Assembly: GCF_040649515.1 (NCBI RefSeq)
Contig: NZ_JBEZFP010000035.1
Location: 1 to 64,000, forward strand
Source: Yinghuangia elevatio
Lineage (GTDB): Bacteria > Actinomycetota > Actinomycetes > Streptomycetales > Streptomycetaceae
Length of the DNA stretch: 64,000 bases
Direction of reading: 5' to 3'
How positions within the stretch are numbered: position 1 is the stretch's first letter; every line of letters starts with the position of its first letter. Position numbers and translations under genes: made by a program. Positions 27,127-36,330 of this stretch are shown here, in pieces. The notes beneath the pieces were generated by a model that was not told the DNA's origin, did no database searches, and saw only the letters and a list, made by a program, of their open reading frames with translations.

Positions 27127-28158
27127 TCACTCCCGCTTCTTGCGGCGGCTGCCGAAAACGATCTCGTCCCAGCTCGGCACGGTCGCGCGCCGGCCGGGGC
27201 GGACCCCGTCGGCCTCGGCCTGCCGGTCGGTCGCCCCGATGAGGCGGTCGCGGTGCGGGCCCACGACGCGCGGCACCAGGACGTTCTCGTACGCCGATCC
27301 GGCCGACGGCGGCGCGCCGCCGCCCGCGGCCGCTGCGGCCGGGGCTTCGGGCTCCTCCTCGTCCGGCACGGGGGCGGGCACCGGGCGCGTACGCTCGGCG
27401 CCGATCGCGGGCACGTCGATGCGCATCGGCTCGCGCACGGTGTCGCGCATGGCCTCGCGCTGCGGGCCGGACGGCTCGCGGCCGAGGCCGGGGACCGCGT
27501 CGAGGAGGCTGGTGATGGCGTCGTCGCCGGTGTTGCGCGGCAGCGACGCGAGGCGCGGGCGGAACGGGAACGGCGTCTCGGCGCCCGCGGTCTGCTCGCC
27601 GACCAGCGAACGCGCCTCGTCGTCGTTGGTGGTGACGTGGCGGCGGGGCGGGTCGAAGCTCCAACTCGCCGAGTGCATCTCGCCGTCGGCGCGGTAGAGG
27701 AGGAGGATCTCCCAGCTGCCGTCGTCGCGCCGCCACGAGTCCCACTGGATGGAGTCGGCCTCGGCGCCGCGCAGGTGCAGGCGCTCGGTGACGATCTCGC
27801 CGAGCAGCGGTCCGGCGGACTCGCCCTGGCGGCGGATCGGCGTCTTGCGGGCGCGCTCGGCCATGAACGCGCGCTCGGCGAGGACGGGGCCCTCGAACCG
27901 GCGCACGCGGTCGACGGGGATGCCGGCGAGCTGCGCGACCTCTTCGGCCGTCGCGCCCGCCCTTATGCGTGCCTGGATGTCACGGGGGCGGAGCTGGCTC
28001 TCGACCTCGATCTCGATCTGTCCGAGCCGTGCGCGGTCGCCGCGGACGGCGGCGCGCAGCCGCTCGTCGATGGCAAGGCTGAACTCGGTACCGTCGGCAG
28101 CCTTCAGCACCAGCCGTGTGCCGTCGTTGCTGACGGCCACGACACGCAGTTCGGGCAT
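27127..28158 (-). CDS. sepH: Septation protein SepH
   Basis: 343 residues. The N-terminal DUF3071 domain starts MPELRVVAVSNDGTRLVLKA and includes the HTH-like AEEVAQLAGIPVDRVRRFEG and AERAFMAERARKTPIRR. The middle is Pro/Ala/Glu-rich and probably disordered. The C-terminus keeps the conserved VPSWDEIVFGSRRKK, the region linked to FtsZ interaction. In Streptomyces venezuelae SepH binds FtsZ and promotes its assembly for sporulation septation. The ATG at 28158 has GGGAGGT upstream; an upstream extension to 28488 has non-coding composition. Confidence 0.93.
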   Translation of the reverse strand: MPELRVVAVSNDGTRLVLKAADGTEFSLAIDERLRAAVRGDRARLGQIEIEVESQLRPRDIQARIRAGATAEEVAQLAGIPVDRVRRFEGPVLAERAFMAERARKTPIRRQGESAGPLLGEIVTERLHLRGAEADSIQWDSWRRDDGSWEILLLYRADGEMHSASWSFDPPRRHVTTNDDEARSLVGEQTAGAETPFPFRPRLASLPRNTGDDAITSLLDAVPGLGREPSGPQREAMRDTVREPMRIDVPAIGAERTRPVPAPVPDEEEPEAPAAAAAGGGAPPSAGSAYENVLVPRVVGPHRDRLIGATDRQAEADGVRPGRRATVPSWDEIVFGSRRKKRE

Positions 28159-28736
28159 GGGGACCTCCCGGGTGGTGCCTGCCGACGTCACCTGCGTCGT
28201 TGCTCCCGTTACGAGTGTGACTTGCCCAGTGGCGGCGTGCCACAACCTGACCGATTTGTCCTGGCGTGTCGGATTTTCGTACCCGTCACACCGGTATGTC
28301 GTGGTTGCTCCTTGGGTGGAGATTCCGGAGAAATCAGCCGCAGGAGTGCAGTGTCTGATTTGCGGGCCTCCGATCACATTGCGATCGGTCGCTTCCCCCC
28401 TCCACGCAGGTCGTTCCGGAACCTGGCGTGAACAGTACTCCATTCGGGGGCGGGGCCGGGCCGCACCGCGCCGTAACGACGCGTCCACATCCGGGCGAAA
28501 AATTTCGGCCGTCTCCGGTGAGGTTCCTCACAAGATCCCCGCAGACGGAACGGCCGTGGGGTTCCCGGGGGTCCGAGAGGGAGGAAGTGTCCGTACTAGT
28601 CCATTGGAGTCCCTCTCGTTACGTCTGATCATCTCTCATCCCTACTCGTCCGATCTGATGAGCCATCAGTTCGCCCGCCCGCACCGGAATCCCGTGGTCC
28701 GGCGGCGGCTCCGACCGACCGTGAGCAAGGAACGTG
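28159..28736. other. Divergent intergenic region of sepH and a membrane protein gene
   Basis: About 580 bases with no supportable gene and lower GC than the flanks. It contains the sepH promoter (leftward) and that of the 28737 gene, plus a 15-bp palindrome CTGATG-AGC-CATCAG at 28655-28669, 68 bases before the start codon. No RNA gene recognised. Confidence 0.5.
28655..28669. promoter_or_regulatory. Palindrome CTGATG-N3-CATCAG
   Basis: Perfect 6-bp arms around AGC upstream of the 28737 gene. The half-site CTGATG also appears in the palindrome at 18784-18802, so one regulator could recognise both; this is speculative. Confidence 0.35.
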
Positions 28737-29744
28737 ATGCAGGAAAGGCCCGACACCGAACGCCGTCGGATCGAACTCAGCGTTGTCCAGGTGGTGGGAA
28801 GCGCGCTTGCCGCCGTCTCCTCCGCGTTCCTGCTCTCCAAGCTCGGGGCCGCGGGGACGGTGATCGGCGCGGCGATAGCGAGCGTGGTCGCGACCGTCGG
28901 CAGCGCGGTGTACGTCCATGTGTTCCGCCGCACGAGCGAACAACTGCGCGACGTACGCGCGCAGATCGGCTCCGCGGTTCCGGGCGCGCCCGGTCCGTAC
29001 GGCGGCCACCGCGGCCATGGCGCAGCCGACACGGCCAGGACGGCCGGCGCGGACCCGGGAGCCTCCGGAGCGGGCGCGGACGACGCGACGCGCGTACTCC
29101 CGGTGTTCGAGCCGGTGTTCGACCAGGCGTTCGACCCCGGGCCGCGGGCGACCGCACCGCTCGGCCCGACGGGTGAACCCGCAGCCGTGCGCGAGCAGTC
29201 GCGGGCCCGGACGTGGTTGGTGCGCTCCGGGATCGCCGCCGTCGCGGTGTTCGCCATCGCGATGGCGTCCATCACGGTGGTCGAGCTCGGCATGGGCCGT
29301 TCGTTCGCCAGCCTGTTCGGCAACGGCGGCAGCAGTTCGACGATCGGCGACTTCACCGGCGGAGGCGGCGACAAGCCCACGCCGGAGAAGAAGGAGGGCC
29401 CCCAGGACACGCCCGGCACCGAGGAGGGCACGACGCAGGACGGTCAGGAGGACAAGGGCGGCAGCGGAGGAAAGGACCCGTCGGGGACACCGGCCTCGCC
29501 GACCCCCGGCGCGTCCCAGGGCACCCCCTCCGATGGCACGACCGACAGCCCCGACCCGACCGGTGGCGCCAAGCCGCCCACGGGCTCGCCTGATCCGACC
29601 GGCGCGCCTTCGTCCGGAACGCCCCCGACCACCCCGTCCGCACCCCCGTCCGGCGGCGCGGCGAGCCCGCCCGCGGGGGACAAGCAGTCGGGCTCGGGGC
29701 AGCAGGCCGACACGCAGCGCCAGGACGCCGGCTCCGCGTCCTGA
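28737..29744 (+). CDS. Membrane protein with long Pro/Thr/Gly-rich tail
   Basis: 335 residues. The ATG at 28737 is chosen for the AAGGA four bases upstream; a GTG one codon earlier is too close. Membrane segments are predicted at about 16-50 (VVGSALAAVSSAFLLSKLGA, then IGAAIASVVATVGSAVYVHV) and at about 163-185 (SGIAAVAVFAIAMASITVVE). The C-terminal 130 residues are low complexity, dominated by Gly, Pro, Thr, Ser, Asp and Lys, and probably extend outside the cell. No family recognised; the layout resembles cell-envelope proteins of unknown role in Streptomyces. Confidence 0.75.
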   Translation: MQERPDTERRRIELSVVQVVGSALAAVSSAFLLSKLGAAGTVIGAAIASVVATVGSAVYVHVFRRTSEQLRDVRAQIGSAVPGAPGPYGGHRGHGAADTARTAGADPGASGAGADDATRVLPVFEPVFDQAFDPGPRATAPLGPTGEPAAVREQSRARTWLVRSGIAAVAVFAIAMASITVVELGMGRSFASLFGNGGSSSTIGDFTGGGGDKPTPEKKEGPQDTPGTEEGTTQDGQEDKGGSGGKDPSGTPASPTPGASQGTPSDGTTDSPDPTGGAKPPTGSPDPTGAPSSGTPPTTPSAPPSGGAASPPAGDKQSGSGQQADTQRQDAGSAS

Positions 29745-29786
29745 CCGCCGCGCCGCGGCCGACCGTCCGGCACCCGCCGGGTGCGG

Positions 29787-31181
29787 CTACTCGCCCAGCA
29801 CCCGGCGCAGGTAGTCGTTGCCGAAGCGGCGGTCGGGGTCCACCCGGTCCCGCAGCGCGGCGAAGTCCTTGAAGTGCGGGTAGGCGTCCGCGAAGTACGC
29901 CGCGTCGCGCGTGTGCAGCTTGCCCCAGTGCGGGCGCCCCTGATGGGCCGTCATGATCTTCTCGACCGCCGAGAAGTAGCGCTCGTGCGGGGTGCCGCGG
30001 AACATGTGCACGGCGATGTACGCGGTGTCGCGGCCGTTGGCGGTCGACAGCCACATGTCGTCGCCGGGCGCGATGCGTACCTCGACCGGGAAGGACACGT
30101 ACTCGTCGCCCTTGTTGACGAGTTGGTGGACCTCGCGGAGGGCGGCGGTCAGCGCCTCGCGCGGCAGCGCGTACTCCATCTCCACGAAGCGCACCCGCCG
30201 CGGGCTGGTGAAGACCTTGTACGACGCGTCCGTGTACGTGCGCGCCGACAGGGCCTTGCTCGACACGCGCGCGATCGCGGGGATCGTCTTCGGGGCCGCC
30301 TTGCCCAGGCGGCACGCGAGCCCGAACACGCCGTTCGACAGGAGTTCGTCGTCGAGCAGGAACTTCGCGCGCGAGAGCGGCTTCGCGGGTCCCGAGCTGC
30401 GGTTGTTGCGCTTCACGTTGCAGCTGTCGGTGTGCGGGAACCAGTAGAACTCGAAGTGGTCGTTGTCCTCGCGCAGCTCGTCGAATCGCCCGAGCACCTC
30501 GTCGAACGGCATCGGCTCCTCGCGCGCCTCCAGGAGGAACGCGGGTTCGACGCCGAAGGTCATCGCCGTGACGACGCCGAGTGCGCCGAGGCCGACGCGG
30601 GCGCCCGCGAACAACTCGGCGTTCTCGTCGGGCGAGCAGTTCACGATCTCGCCGTCCGCGAGGACCATCTCCAGGGCCTGGACCTGGCCGGCCAGCGCGC
30701 CCGACGCGCGTCCGGTGCCGTGTGTCCCGGTAGCGGTGGCGCCCGCAAGGCTCTGCACCGCGATGTCGCCCATGTTGGTGAGGGCGAGGCCGTGTTCGGC
30801 CAGAAGGTCGTTGAGGCGTTCGAGCCGCAGCCCCGAGCCCACGGTCACCGTGCCGCCGGCCGCATCCACTTCACGGACCTCGGTGAGCCCGTCGGGGCGT
30901 ACCAAAACCCCGTCCGTGACCGCGACGGATGTGAAGGAGTGGCCCGCCCCGACCGCCTTGACCCGCAGGCCGTCGGACGCCGCCCGCCGCACCAGCGCGG
31001 ACACCTCCTCGGGGGACCGCGGCGTGGCCACGCGCCTGGGCTGGGCGGTCTGGTTCCCGGCCCAGTTCCTCCAGGGCATCGGGGTCAAGCTGCTCAACGG
31101 CTCCTCCAAAGGTGCGGAGGCGGGCCGTCGGCCCTGACGGGCTTCCTGCGCGCGGGCCTCCTGCGTGGGATGTCCGGACAT
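29787..31181 (-). CDS. FAD-linked D-arabinono-1,4-lactone oxidase family protein
   Basis: 464 residues. FAD-binding (PCMH type) N-terminal domain with VKAVGAGHSFTSVAVTDG, GDIAVQSLAGATATGTHGTG and LGALGVVTAM; C-terminal ALO domain with the conserved HWGKLH near the end. Such enzymes oxidise aldonolactones or sugar alcohols (Streptomyces xylitol/alditol oxidase is a relative). The substrate is not determined by sequence. Start uncertain: ATG at 31181 is reported, but a TTG at 31097 with GGAGGAG three bases upstream, just before WRNWAGN where homologues begin, may be the true start. Divergent from hemH. Confidence 0.87.
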   Translation of the reverse strand: MSGHPTQEARAQEARQGRRPASAPLEEPLSSLTPMPWRNWAGNQTAQPRRVATPRSPEEVSALVRRAASDGLRVKAVGAGHSFTSVAVTDGVLVRPDGLTEVREVDAAGGTVTVGSGLRLERLNDLLAEHGLALTNMGDIAVQSLAGATATGTHGTGRASGALAGQVQALEMVLADGEIVNCSPDENAELFAGARVGLGALGVVTAMTFGVEPAFLLEAREEPMPFDEVLGRFDELREDNDHFEFYWFPHTDSCNVKRNNRSSGPAKPLSRAKFLLDDELLSNGVFGLACRLGKAAPKTIPAIARVSSKALSARTYTDASYKVFTSPRRVRFVEMEYALPREALTAALREVHQLVNKGDEYVSFPVEVRIAPGDDMWLSTANGRDTAYIAVHMFRGTPHERYFSAVEKIMTAHQGRPHWGKLHTRDAAYFADAYPHFKDFAALRDRVDPDRRFGNDYLRRVLGE

Positions 31182-31324
31182 TACCCGCCGGTCACCAGCC
31201 TCGGGAAGACCCGTGGACCGCAGGGGGACTCCTTGCGGCCGTGGTTCGGCGCAGCAGGACGCGCGTCACACGCGCACGCCGCGACCGCACCGCGCCGAGG
31301 TCGCGCGGGTGGGAGGATCGGCAC

Positions 31325-32449
31325 ATGCACGACGCCGCGCCCGGCAACGACGCCGGACCCTTCGACGCCCTGCTCCTCCTGTCGTTCGGCGGCCCCGAGG
31401 GCCCCGACGAGGTCGTCCCGTTCCTGGAGAACGTCACGCGGGGGCGCGGCGTGCCGCCCGAACGCCTGGCCGAGGCCGGCGCGCACTACGCGCAGTTCGG
31501 CGGGGTGAGCCCGATCAACGCGCAGAACCGCGAGCTGATCGCGGCGATCGAGAAGGAGTTCGCGGCACGCGGACCCGCGCTGCCGGTCTACTGGGGGAAC
31601 CGCAATTGGCGGCCCTACCTGACCGACACGCTGCGGCGGATGGCCGACGACGGGGTGCGGCATGCGGCGGTGCTGGTGACCAGCGCGTACGCCTCCTACT
31701 CGGGCTGCGGGCAGTACCACGAGAACCTGTTGGCCGCCCAGGCCGAACTGGGGGACGCGGCGCCGCGCCTCGACAAGTTGCGGCACTTCTTCAATCACCC
31801 CGGCTTCGTGGAGCCCCTGGTCGACCACGTGGTGGCCGCGCGCGCGAGCCTCCCCGAAGCGCTGCGGCCGGGGGCCCGCCTCGTGATGACGACGCACTCC
31901 ATCCCGACCGCGACCGCCGAGACCTCGGGCCCGGACGGCAACGCGTACGTGCGCCAGCACCAGGAGACGGCCCGCCTGGTCGCCGCCGGGGTGAAGAAGG
32001 CGGTCAAGTTTCCGCACGTTCCATGGGACCTCGTGTTCCAGAGCCGCAGCGGGCCGCCGCAGGTGCCCTGGCTGGAGCCGGACGTCAACGACCACCTCGA
32101 ACGCCTGCACGCCGACGGGGTGCGCGCCGCGGTACTGGTGCCGATCGGCTTCCTGTCCGACCACATGGAGGTCGTCTACGACCTGGACGTGGAGGCGGCC
32201 GCGACCGCCGAGCGCCTCGGCATGCAGGTCGTCCGGGCCGCGACGACCGGCAGCGACCCGAGGTTCGCGGCGGCCGTACGCGATCTCGTGCTCGAACGCG
32301 CCGCCGTGCTGCGCGGCGACCACCCCGAGCGGTGCGCCCTGGGCACGATGGGCCCCTCGCACGATGTGTGCCCGCTCGGGTGCTGCCCGGACCCGCGGGG
32401 CAGGGGCGAGGGCCTGCGTGGCGCCGCACTGCACGGCACTCCCGCCTGA
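31325..32449 (+). CDS. hemH: Coproporphyrin III ferrochelatase
   Basis: 374 residues. Inserts ferrous iron into coproporphyrin III in the actinobacterial coproporphyrin-dependent haem pathway (also called CpfC). LLLSFGGPEGPDEVVPFL opens the chelatase domain; the catalytic His is in VMTTHSIPTA, and QSRSGPPQVPWLEPDV and IGFLSDHMEVVYDLD complete the active site. The C-terminus has four cysteines, CALGTMGPSHDVCPLGCC, in the pattern of the [2Fe-2S] cluster known in actinobacterial ferrochelatases. Start ATG at 31325 is where homology begins. The inositol phosphatase gene follows about 100 bases later on the same strand. Confidence 0.95.
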   Translation: MHDAAPGNDAGPFDALLLLSFGGPEGPDEVVPFLENVTRGRGVPPERLAEAGAHYAQFGGVSPINAQNRELIAAIEKEFAARGPALPVYWGNRNWRPYLTDTLRRMADDGVRHAAVLVTSAYASYSGCGQYHENLLAAQAELGDAAPRLDKLRHFFNHPGFVEPLVDHVVAARASLPEALRPGARLVMTTHSIPTATAETSGPDGNAYVRQHQETARLVAAGVKKAVKFPHVPWDLVFQSRSGPPQVPWLEPDVNDHLERLHADGVRAAVLVPIGFLSDHMEVVYDLDVEAAATAERLGMQVVRAATTGSDPRFAAAVRDLVLERAAVLRGDHPERCALGTMGPSHDVCPLGCCPDPRGRGEGLRGAALHGTPA

Positions 32450-32554
32450 CCACCCCCGCCTGAGCCCCGGCCCCCACACCCTGGGCAGCCTCCGCGCGGC
32501 CGACCCCCGCGACGCGCCCGCGCGGACCGCGGGAGCGGCTGCCAGGATGGCTCT

Positions 32555-33355
32555 GTGACCACGGCACCCCACGGCGACACCGCCGACCTGCTCGAACTGG
32601 CGCTCGGCGCCGCGCGGCTCGCGGGCGGCATGCTGCTCGCCGACCGTCCCGCCGACCTCGGTGTGGCGGCGACGAAGAGTAGCCCGACCGACGTCGTCAC
32701 CGAAATGGACACGGCGGCCGAGAAGCTGATCGTCGAGTACCTGCGCGCCCGGCGCCCGCACGACGGGTTCCTCGGCGAGGAGGGCGGCGGCGCGCGCGGC
32801 GAGAGCGGCATCCGGTGGGTGATCGATCCGATCGACGGCACCGTCAACTACCTCTACGGACTGCCGGCCTGGTGCGTCTCGATCGCGGCGGAGGACGCGG
32901 ACGGCGCGGTCGTCGGCGTGGTCGAAGTGCCGACCCAGCGCGAGACCTTCCACGCGGTGCGCGGCGCGGGGGCCTTCCGCGACGGGACCGCGATCCGCGC
33001 GAACGACGCGGTGCCGATGTCCCGTGCGCTGGTCGCCACGGGCTTCGGCTATACGGTCGAGCGCCGTACGCGGCAGGCCGGCGTCGTGCACGAGCTGCTG
33101 CCCCGGGTGCGCGACATCCGCCGGTACGGCTCGGCGGCGATCGACCTGTGCGCGACCGCGTGCGGCCGCGTCGACGCGTACTACGAGCGCGGGCTCAACC
33201 CCTGGGACGTCGCGGCGGGCGCGCTGATCGCCGCCGAAGCCGGCGCGCGCGTGGGGCTGCTGAGGCACGAGGACGACGGGTCGAACCTCGTGGTGACCGC
33301 GGCGCCCGCGTTGTACGCGGAGCTGGTCGAGGCACTGGACGCCCTCGGCGCCTGA
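32555..33355 (+). CDS. Inositol monophosphatase family protein
   Basis: 266 residues, SuhB/IMPase superfamily. Metal sites: Glu75-Glu76 in FLGEEGGG, Asp91 and Asp94 in DPIDGTVNYLYG, and a late Asp in GLNPWDVAAGALIAAEAG. Hydrolyses inositol-1-phosphate or related phosphates; in actinomycetes this feeds phosphatidylinositol and mycothiol synthesis, but histidinol-phosphatase or fructose-bisphosphatase relatives look similar. Position next to the DUF4193-dut locus parallels mycobacterial suhB. A strong terminator follows. Confidence 0.9.
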   Translation: MTTAPHGDTADLLELALGAARLAGGMLLADRPADLGVAATKSSPTDVVTEMDTAAEKLIVEYLRARRPHDGFLGEEGGGARGESGIRWVIDPIDGTVNYLYGLPAWCVSIAAEDADGAVVGVVEVPTQRETFHAVRGAGAFRDGTAIRANDAVPMSRALVATGFGYTVERRTRQAGVVHELLPRVRDIRRYGSAAIDLCATACGRVDAYYERGLNPWDVAAGALIAAEAGARVGLLRHEDDGSNLVVTAAPALYAELVEALDALGA

Positions 33356-33380
33356 CGCGCGTGGCCCGGACAAACAACAA

Positions 33381-33416
33381 CCCCCGGCCGACGCGCGATT
33401 CGCGTCCGGCCGGGGG
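33381..33416. terminator. Bidirectional terminator between the IMPase and a small gene
   Basis: CCCCCGGCCGACGCG pairs with CGCGTCCGGCCGGGGG around a CGATT loop, with a single bulged base in a stem of about 15 bp. It serves convergent genes. Confidence 0.85.
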
Positions 33417-33480
33417 AGTGGTCACCCCGTTGATTCCTTCGCTTGTTCCAGGTGGGTCCGTCAAAGCCGAGACGGGTCCT

Positions 33481-33657
33481 TCAGGCTGACTCGGGCAGCA
33501 CCTGCACGCCGTGGTCCGAGGCCATCCGTACCAGGTCCTGCAACTCTTCCTGCTGAACTTCGACCAGGAAGTCGTCGCCGGTGTCGGAGGCCAGCTTGAG
33601 GGCCTGCTCTGTCTCGCGTATCCGACGAAGGACGTCGGCAGTGAACTCGTCCATCAT
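33481..33657 (-). CDS. Small conserved helical protein next to cutRS
   Basis: 58 residues, starting at two successive ATGs (MMDEFTADVLRRIRETEQAL). Two charged helices separated by SDTGDDFLVEVQ, ending in HGVQVLPES. No membrane segment, no cysteine motif. A gene of this kind sits between the IMPase and cutR genes in Streptomyces, supporting that it is real. The ribosome-binding site is weak. Function unknown. Confidence 0.72.
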   Translation of the reverse strand: MMDEFTADVLRRIRETEQALKLASDTGDDFLVEVQQEELQDLVRMASDHGVQVLPESA

Positions 33658-33983
33658 GTGGGGGCCCCAAGAGACTCGAATGGTCGCCGGTTTCGGTTGT
33701 CCTACCCCTGGTTTCGCGCGCCGAAAACCGGGATGCCAGGTGGCAGTGTGACCCTCGTCGCATTGATGGGCGGCGGGATGCGGGCGCTTCACCCGGGAGG
33801 GAACATTCGGGGCGGCCCGTGCCCTTACCGACGCTTTACCGAGGCCCGGGGCAAGATGGAGGCACCGTCGGCGCCGTCCCTCGAGGCAGGGCGCGCAGTC
33901 AGGCCGCGGACGGCGGCCGACGGTCCAATCTCTCGGTGGCCGCGTGTCGCCGAGCGGCAGATGTGAATCGGAAGGACATCCAG
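33658..33983. other. Intergenic region before cutR with a hairpin
   Basis: About 326 bases of divergent promoter region. CCGGTTTCGG (33687-33696) and CCGAAAACCGG (33721-33731) form an imperfect inverted repeat with a spacer of about 24 bases in the leader of the small minus-strand gene. No other feature recognised. Confidence 0.4.
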
Positions 33984-34649
33984 GTGCGGGTTCTCGTCGT
34001 CGAGGACGAGCAGTTGCTGGCCGACGCGGTGGCGACAGGCCTGCGCCGCGAGGCGATGGCCGTCGACGTCGTGTACGACGGCGAGGCCGCTCTCGAGCGC
34101 GTTGCGGTCAACGACTACGACGTGGTGGTGCTGGACCGCGACCTCCCGCTGGTGCACGGCGACGACGTGTGCCGGGCCGTGATCGACACCGGGCTGCCCA
34201 CGCGCATCCTGATGCTCACCGCGTCCGGCGACGTCAGCGACCGCGTCGAGGGCCTGGAACTGGGTGCGGACGACTACCTGCCCAAGCCCTTCGCGTTCAG
34301 TGAACTGACGGCCCGGGTAAGGGCGTTGGGGCGCCGTGCGGTGACCGCGCTGCCGCCGGTGCTGGAACGCGCCGGGATCCGCCTCGACCCGAACCGCCGC
34401 GAGGTCACGCGGGACGGCAACGCGATCCACCTGTCGCCGAAGGAGTTCGCCGTCCTCGAAGTGCTCATGCGCGCGGACGGCTCCGTCGTGTCCGCCGAGC
34501 AGATGCTCGAGAAGGCCTGGGACGAGAACACCGACCCGTTCACCAACGTCGTCCGCGTCACCGTCATGACGCTGCGCCGCAAGCTCGGCGAGCCTCCCGT
34601 GATCATGACCGTGCCCGGCGCCGGGTACCGCATCGGCGATCCGGCGTGA
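33984..34649 (+). CDS. cutR: Response regulator CutR
   Basis: 221-residue OmpR/PhoB-type regulator. Receiver domain with acidic pocket Glu7-Asp8, phosphoacceptor Asp51 in VVVLDRDLPL, and the Lys in DDYLPKPFAF; winged-helix DNA-binding domain with NVVRVTVMTLRRKLGEP at the C-terminus. The sequence and the partner kinase match Streptomyces CutR, reported to control extracellular protein-folding genes (htrA3, htrB, a VKOR gene) and indirectly actinorhodin production. The GTG at 33984 has AAGGA seven bases upstream. The stop overlaps the cutS start by four bases. Confidence 0.92.
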   Translation: MRVLVVEDEQLLADAVATGLRREAMAVDVVYDGEAALERVAVNDYDVVVLDRDLPLVHGDDVCRAVIDTGLPTRILMLTASGDVSDRVEGLELGADDYLPKPFAFSELTARVRALGRRAVTALPPVLERAGIRLDPNRREVTRDGNAIHLSPKEFAVLEVLMRADGSVVSAEQMLEKAWDENTDPFTNVVRVTVMTLRRKLGEPPVIMTVPGAGYRIGDPA

Positions 34650-36271
34650 CCGGGCAGCCGCCGGAGGGTTCCCCGGATCCCGGGGCCGCACCGCGGCGCC
34701 CGAGGCACCCGCCCCGTCCGGTACGCCCGCCGCAGGCGCAGCCCCCCGCACGCCCCTCGGAGCAGTCCCCGGAGCAGTCGCCCGCGGATTCCCCGGCGCG
34801 GTCCCGCTCGCAGCCTCCCGCGCAGCCGCCGAGGCCCCCGGCCCGACCGCCGCACAGTCTGAACCACCAGTCCTCAGGGCAGCAGCCCCGGGCCGCCCAG
34901 CGGTCGGGGCCGTTCGTACAGCCCTTGGCCGAACCGGCCGCGCAGCCTGGCACGCCGGGCGTGGGCGGGGCGGTGCCTCCCGGCGGGCCCCCGGGTGGGT
35001 CCGGGGAAGCGCCGCCCAAGCCCAGCCGGGCGCCTTCCGCGCGGCGGCTGATCCTCGGAGCCGACCCGGCCACCGGGTACTCCGCGCGCCTCAGCTACGC
35101 GCCCGACTGGCTGCGCCCCTCGATCCGGATGCGCCTCACGGCGTTGTACGGCGGCATGTTCCTGATCGCCGGCGTCCTGCTCCTGGGCAGCGTGTACCTG
35201 CTCGTCGGGCGCCGCCTCGCGGACCAGAAGCCACCGTCCTTCGAGGTCACGGAGGGCGTGCGGTTCTCGGACGCGCTCGGCCGCGAACTCTCGCCGGACG
35301 ACCTCAACCAGTTCCTGGAGGACCGCCAGGGCAATCAGCGGGACCTCGTGCTGCACGCGCTGCTCCAGCAGTCGCTGCTGGCGCTGGTCCTCCTGTCGGT
35401 CATCGCGTTCGGGTTCGGCTACCTGATGGCCGGGCGTGTGCTGAGCCCGCTCGGCCGCATCACCGCCGCCGCGCGGTCGGTGGCCGGCACCGGCGGGTCG
35501 GGTCTGCACCGGCGCATCGACATGGACGGCCCCGACGACGAACTGAAGGAACTGGCCGACACGTTCGACGAGATGCTGGAGCGCCTGGACCGGGCGTTCG
35601 ACTCGCAGCGAAAATTCGTCGCGAACGCCTCGCACGAGTTGCGCACGCCTCTCGCGATCAACCGCACTCTGCTGGAGGTCGCCCTCGGCGATCCCGCGGT
35701 GCCGCCGGAACTGCGGGACCTGGGCGACAAGTTGCTGTCCACGAACGAGCGCAGCGAACGCCTGATCGAGGGGCTTCTGCTGCTCGCCCGCAGCGAGAAC
35801 GAACTCACCGACCGCAAGCCGGTCGACCTCGCCGAGGTCGCCGGACGTACCCTCGAACAAGTCGCCCCGGAGGCCGCGGAGCGCGGTGTCCAGCTGCGCG
35901 GCGACTTCCAGCAGGCGGACGTGTCCGGCAACCTCGTGCTGCTGGAGCGCGTCGCCCTCAACCTGGCGCAGAACGCCGTGCGCTACAACGAGCCGGACGG
36001 CTGGGTGGAGATGTCCACGTCGTCCGTCGCCGGGACGACCATGCTGACCGTCGCGAACAGCGGCCCCGTCATCCCTCCGGACAATCTCGAGACAATTTTC
36101 GAGCCGTTCCGACGCATGCGCGGCGACCGAACGGAAAGCGAGAAGGGCGTCGGACTCGGGCTTTCGATCGTACGTTCGGTCGTCCGGGCGCATGGTGGCT
36201 GGATCGAGGCGGAGCCGCGCGTCGAGGGCGGCCTGATCGTGCGCATCGGGTTCCCCGGCCCGACGGTATGA
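34646..36271 (+). CDS. cutS: Sensor histidine kinase CutS with long Pro-rich N-terminus
   Basis: 541 residues. Residues 1-130 are Pro/Gln/Ser/Arg-rich and presumably cytoplasmic and disordered, an extension beyond the CutS core of about 400 residues. Then TM1 (about 164-187), a 54-residue extracytoplasmic loop (188-241), TM2 (242-263), HAMP, phosphoacceptor His330 in VANASHELRTPLAINR, N box NLAQNAVRYNEP and G box KGVGLGLSIVRSVV. No cysteine anywhere in the protein. The GTGA overlap with cutR supports the long start, though an internal start nearer TM1 cannot be excluded. Confidence 0.9.
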   Translation: MTGQPPEGSPDPGAAPRRPRHPPRPVRPPQAQPPARPSEQSPEQSPADSPARSRSQPPAQPPRPPARPPHSLNHQSSGQQPRAAQRSGPFVQPLAEPAAQPGTPGVGGAVPPGGPPGGSGEAPPKPSRAPSARRLILGADPATGYSARLSYAPDWLRPSIRMRLTALYGGMFLIAGVLLLGSVYLLVGRRLADQKPPSFEVTEGVRFSDALGRELSPDDLNQFLEDRQGNQRDLVLHALLQQSLLALVLLSVIAFGFGYLMAGRVLSPLGRITAAARSVAGTGGSGLHRRIDMDGPDDELKELADTFDEMLERLDRAFDSQRKFVANASHELRTPLAINRTLLEVALGDPAVPPELRDLGDKLLSTNERSERLIEGLLLLARSENELTDRKPVDLAEVAGRTLEQVAPEAAERGVQLRGDFQQADVSGNLVLLERVALNLAQNAVRYNEPDGWVEMSTSSVAGTTMLTVANSGPVIPPDNLETIFEPFRRMRGDRTESEKGVGLGLSIVRSVVRAHGGWIEAEPRVEGGLIVRIGFPGPTV

Positions 36272-36276
36272 CCCGA

Positions 36277-36296
36277 ACGACGTACTACGACGTACC
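36277..36296. repeat. Direct 10-bp repeat ACGACGTAC(T/C)
   Basis: ACGACGTACT followed immediately by ACGACGTACC, six bases after the cutS stop. It shares the ACGAC/GTCGT word with the larger palindrome at 36331-36361, so it may be part of the same control region. Confidence 0.5.
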
Positions 36297-36330
36297 TGAG
36301 CAGGCCGGTTGCCCGCAGGCCACCCGACAA

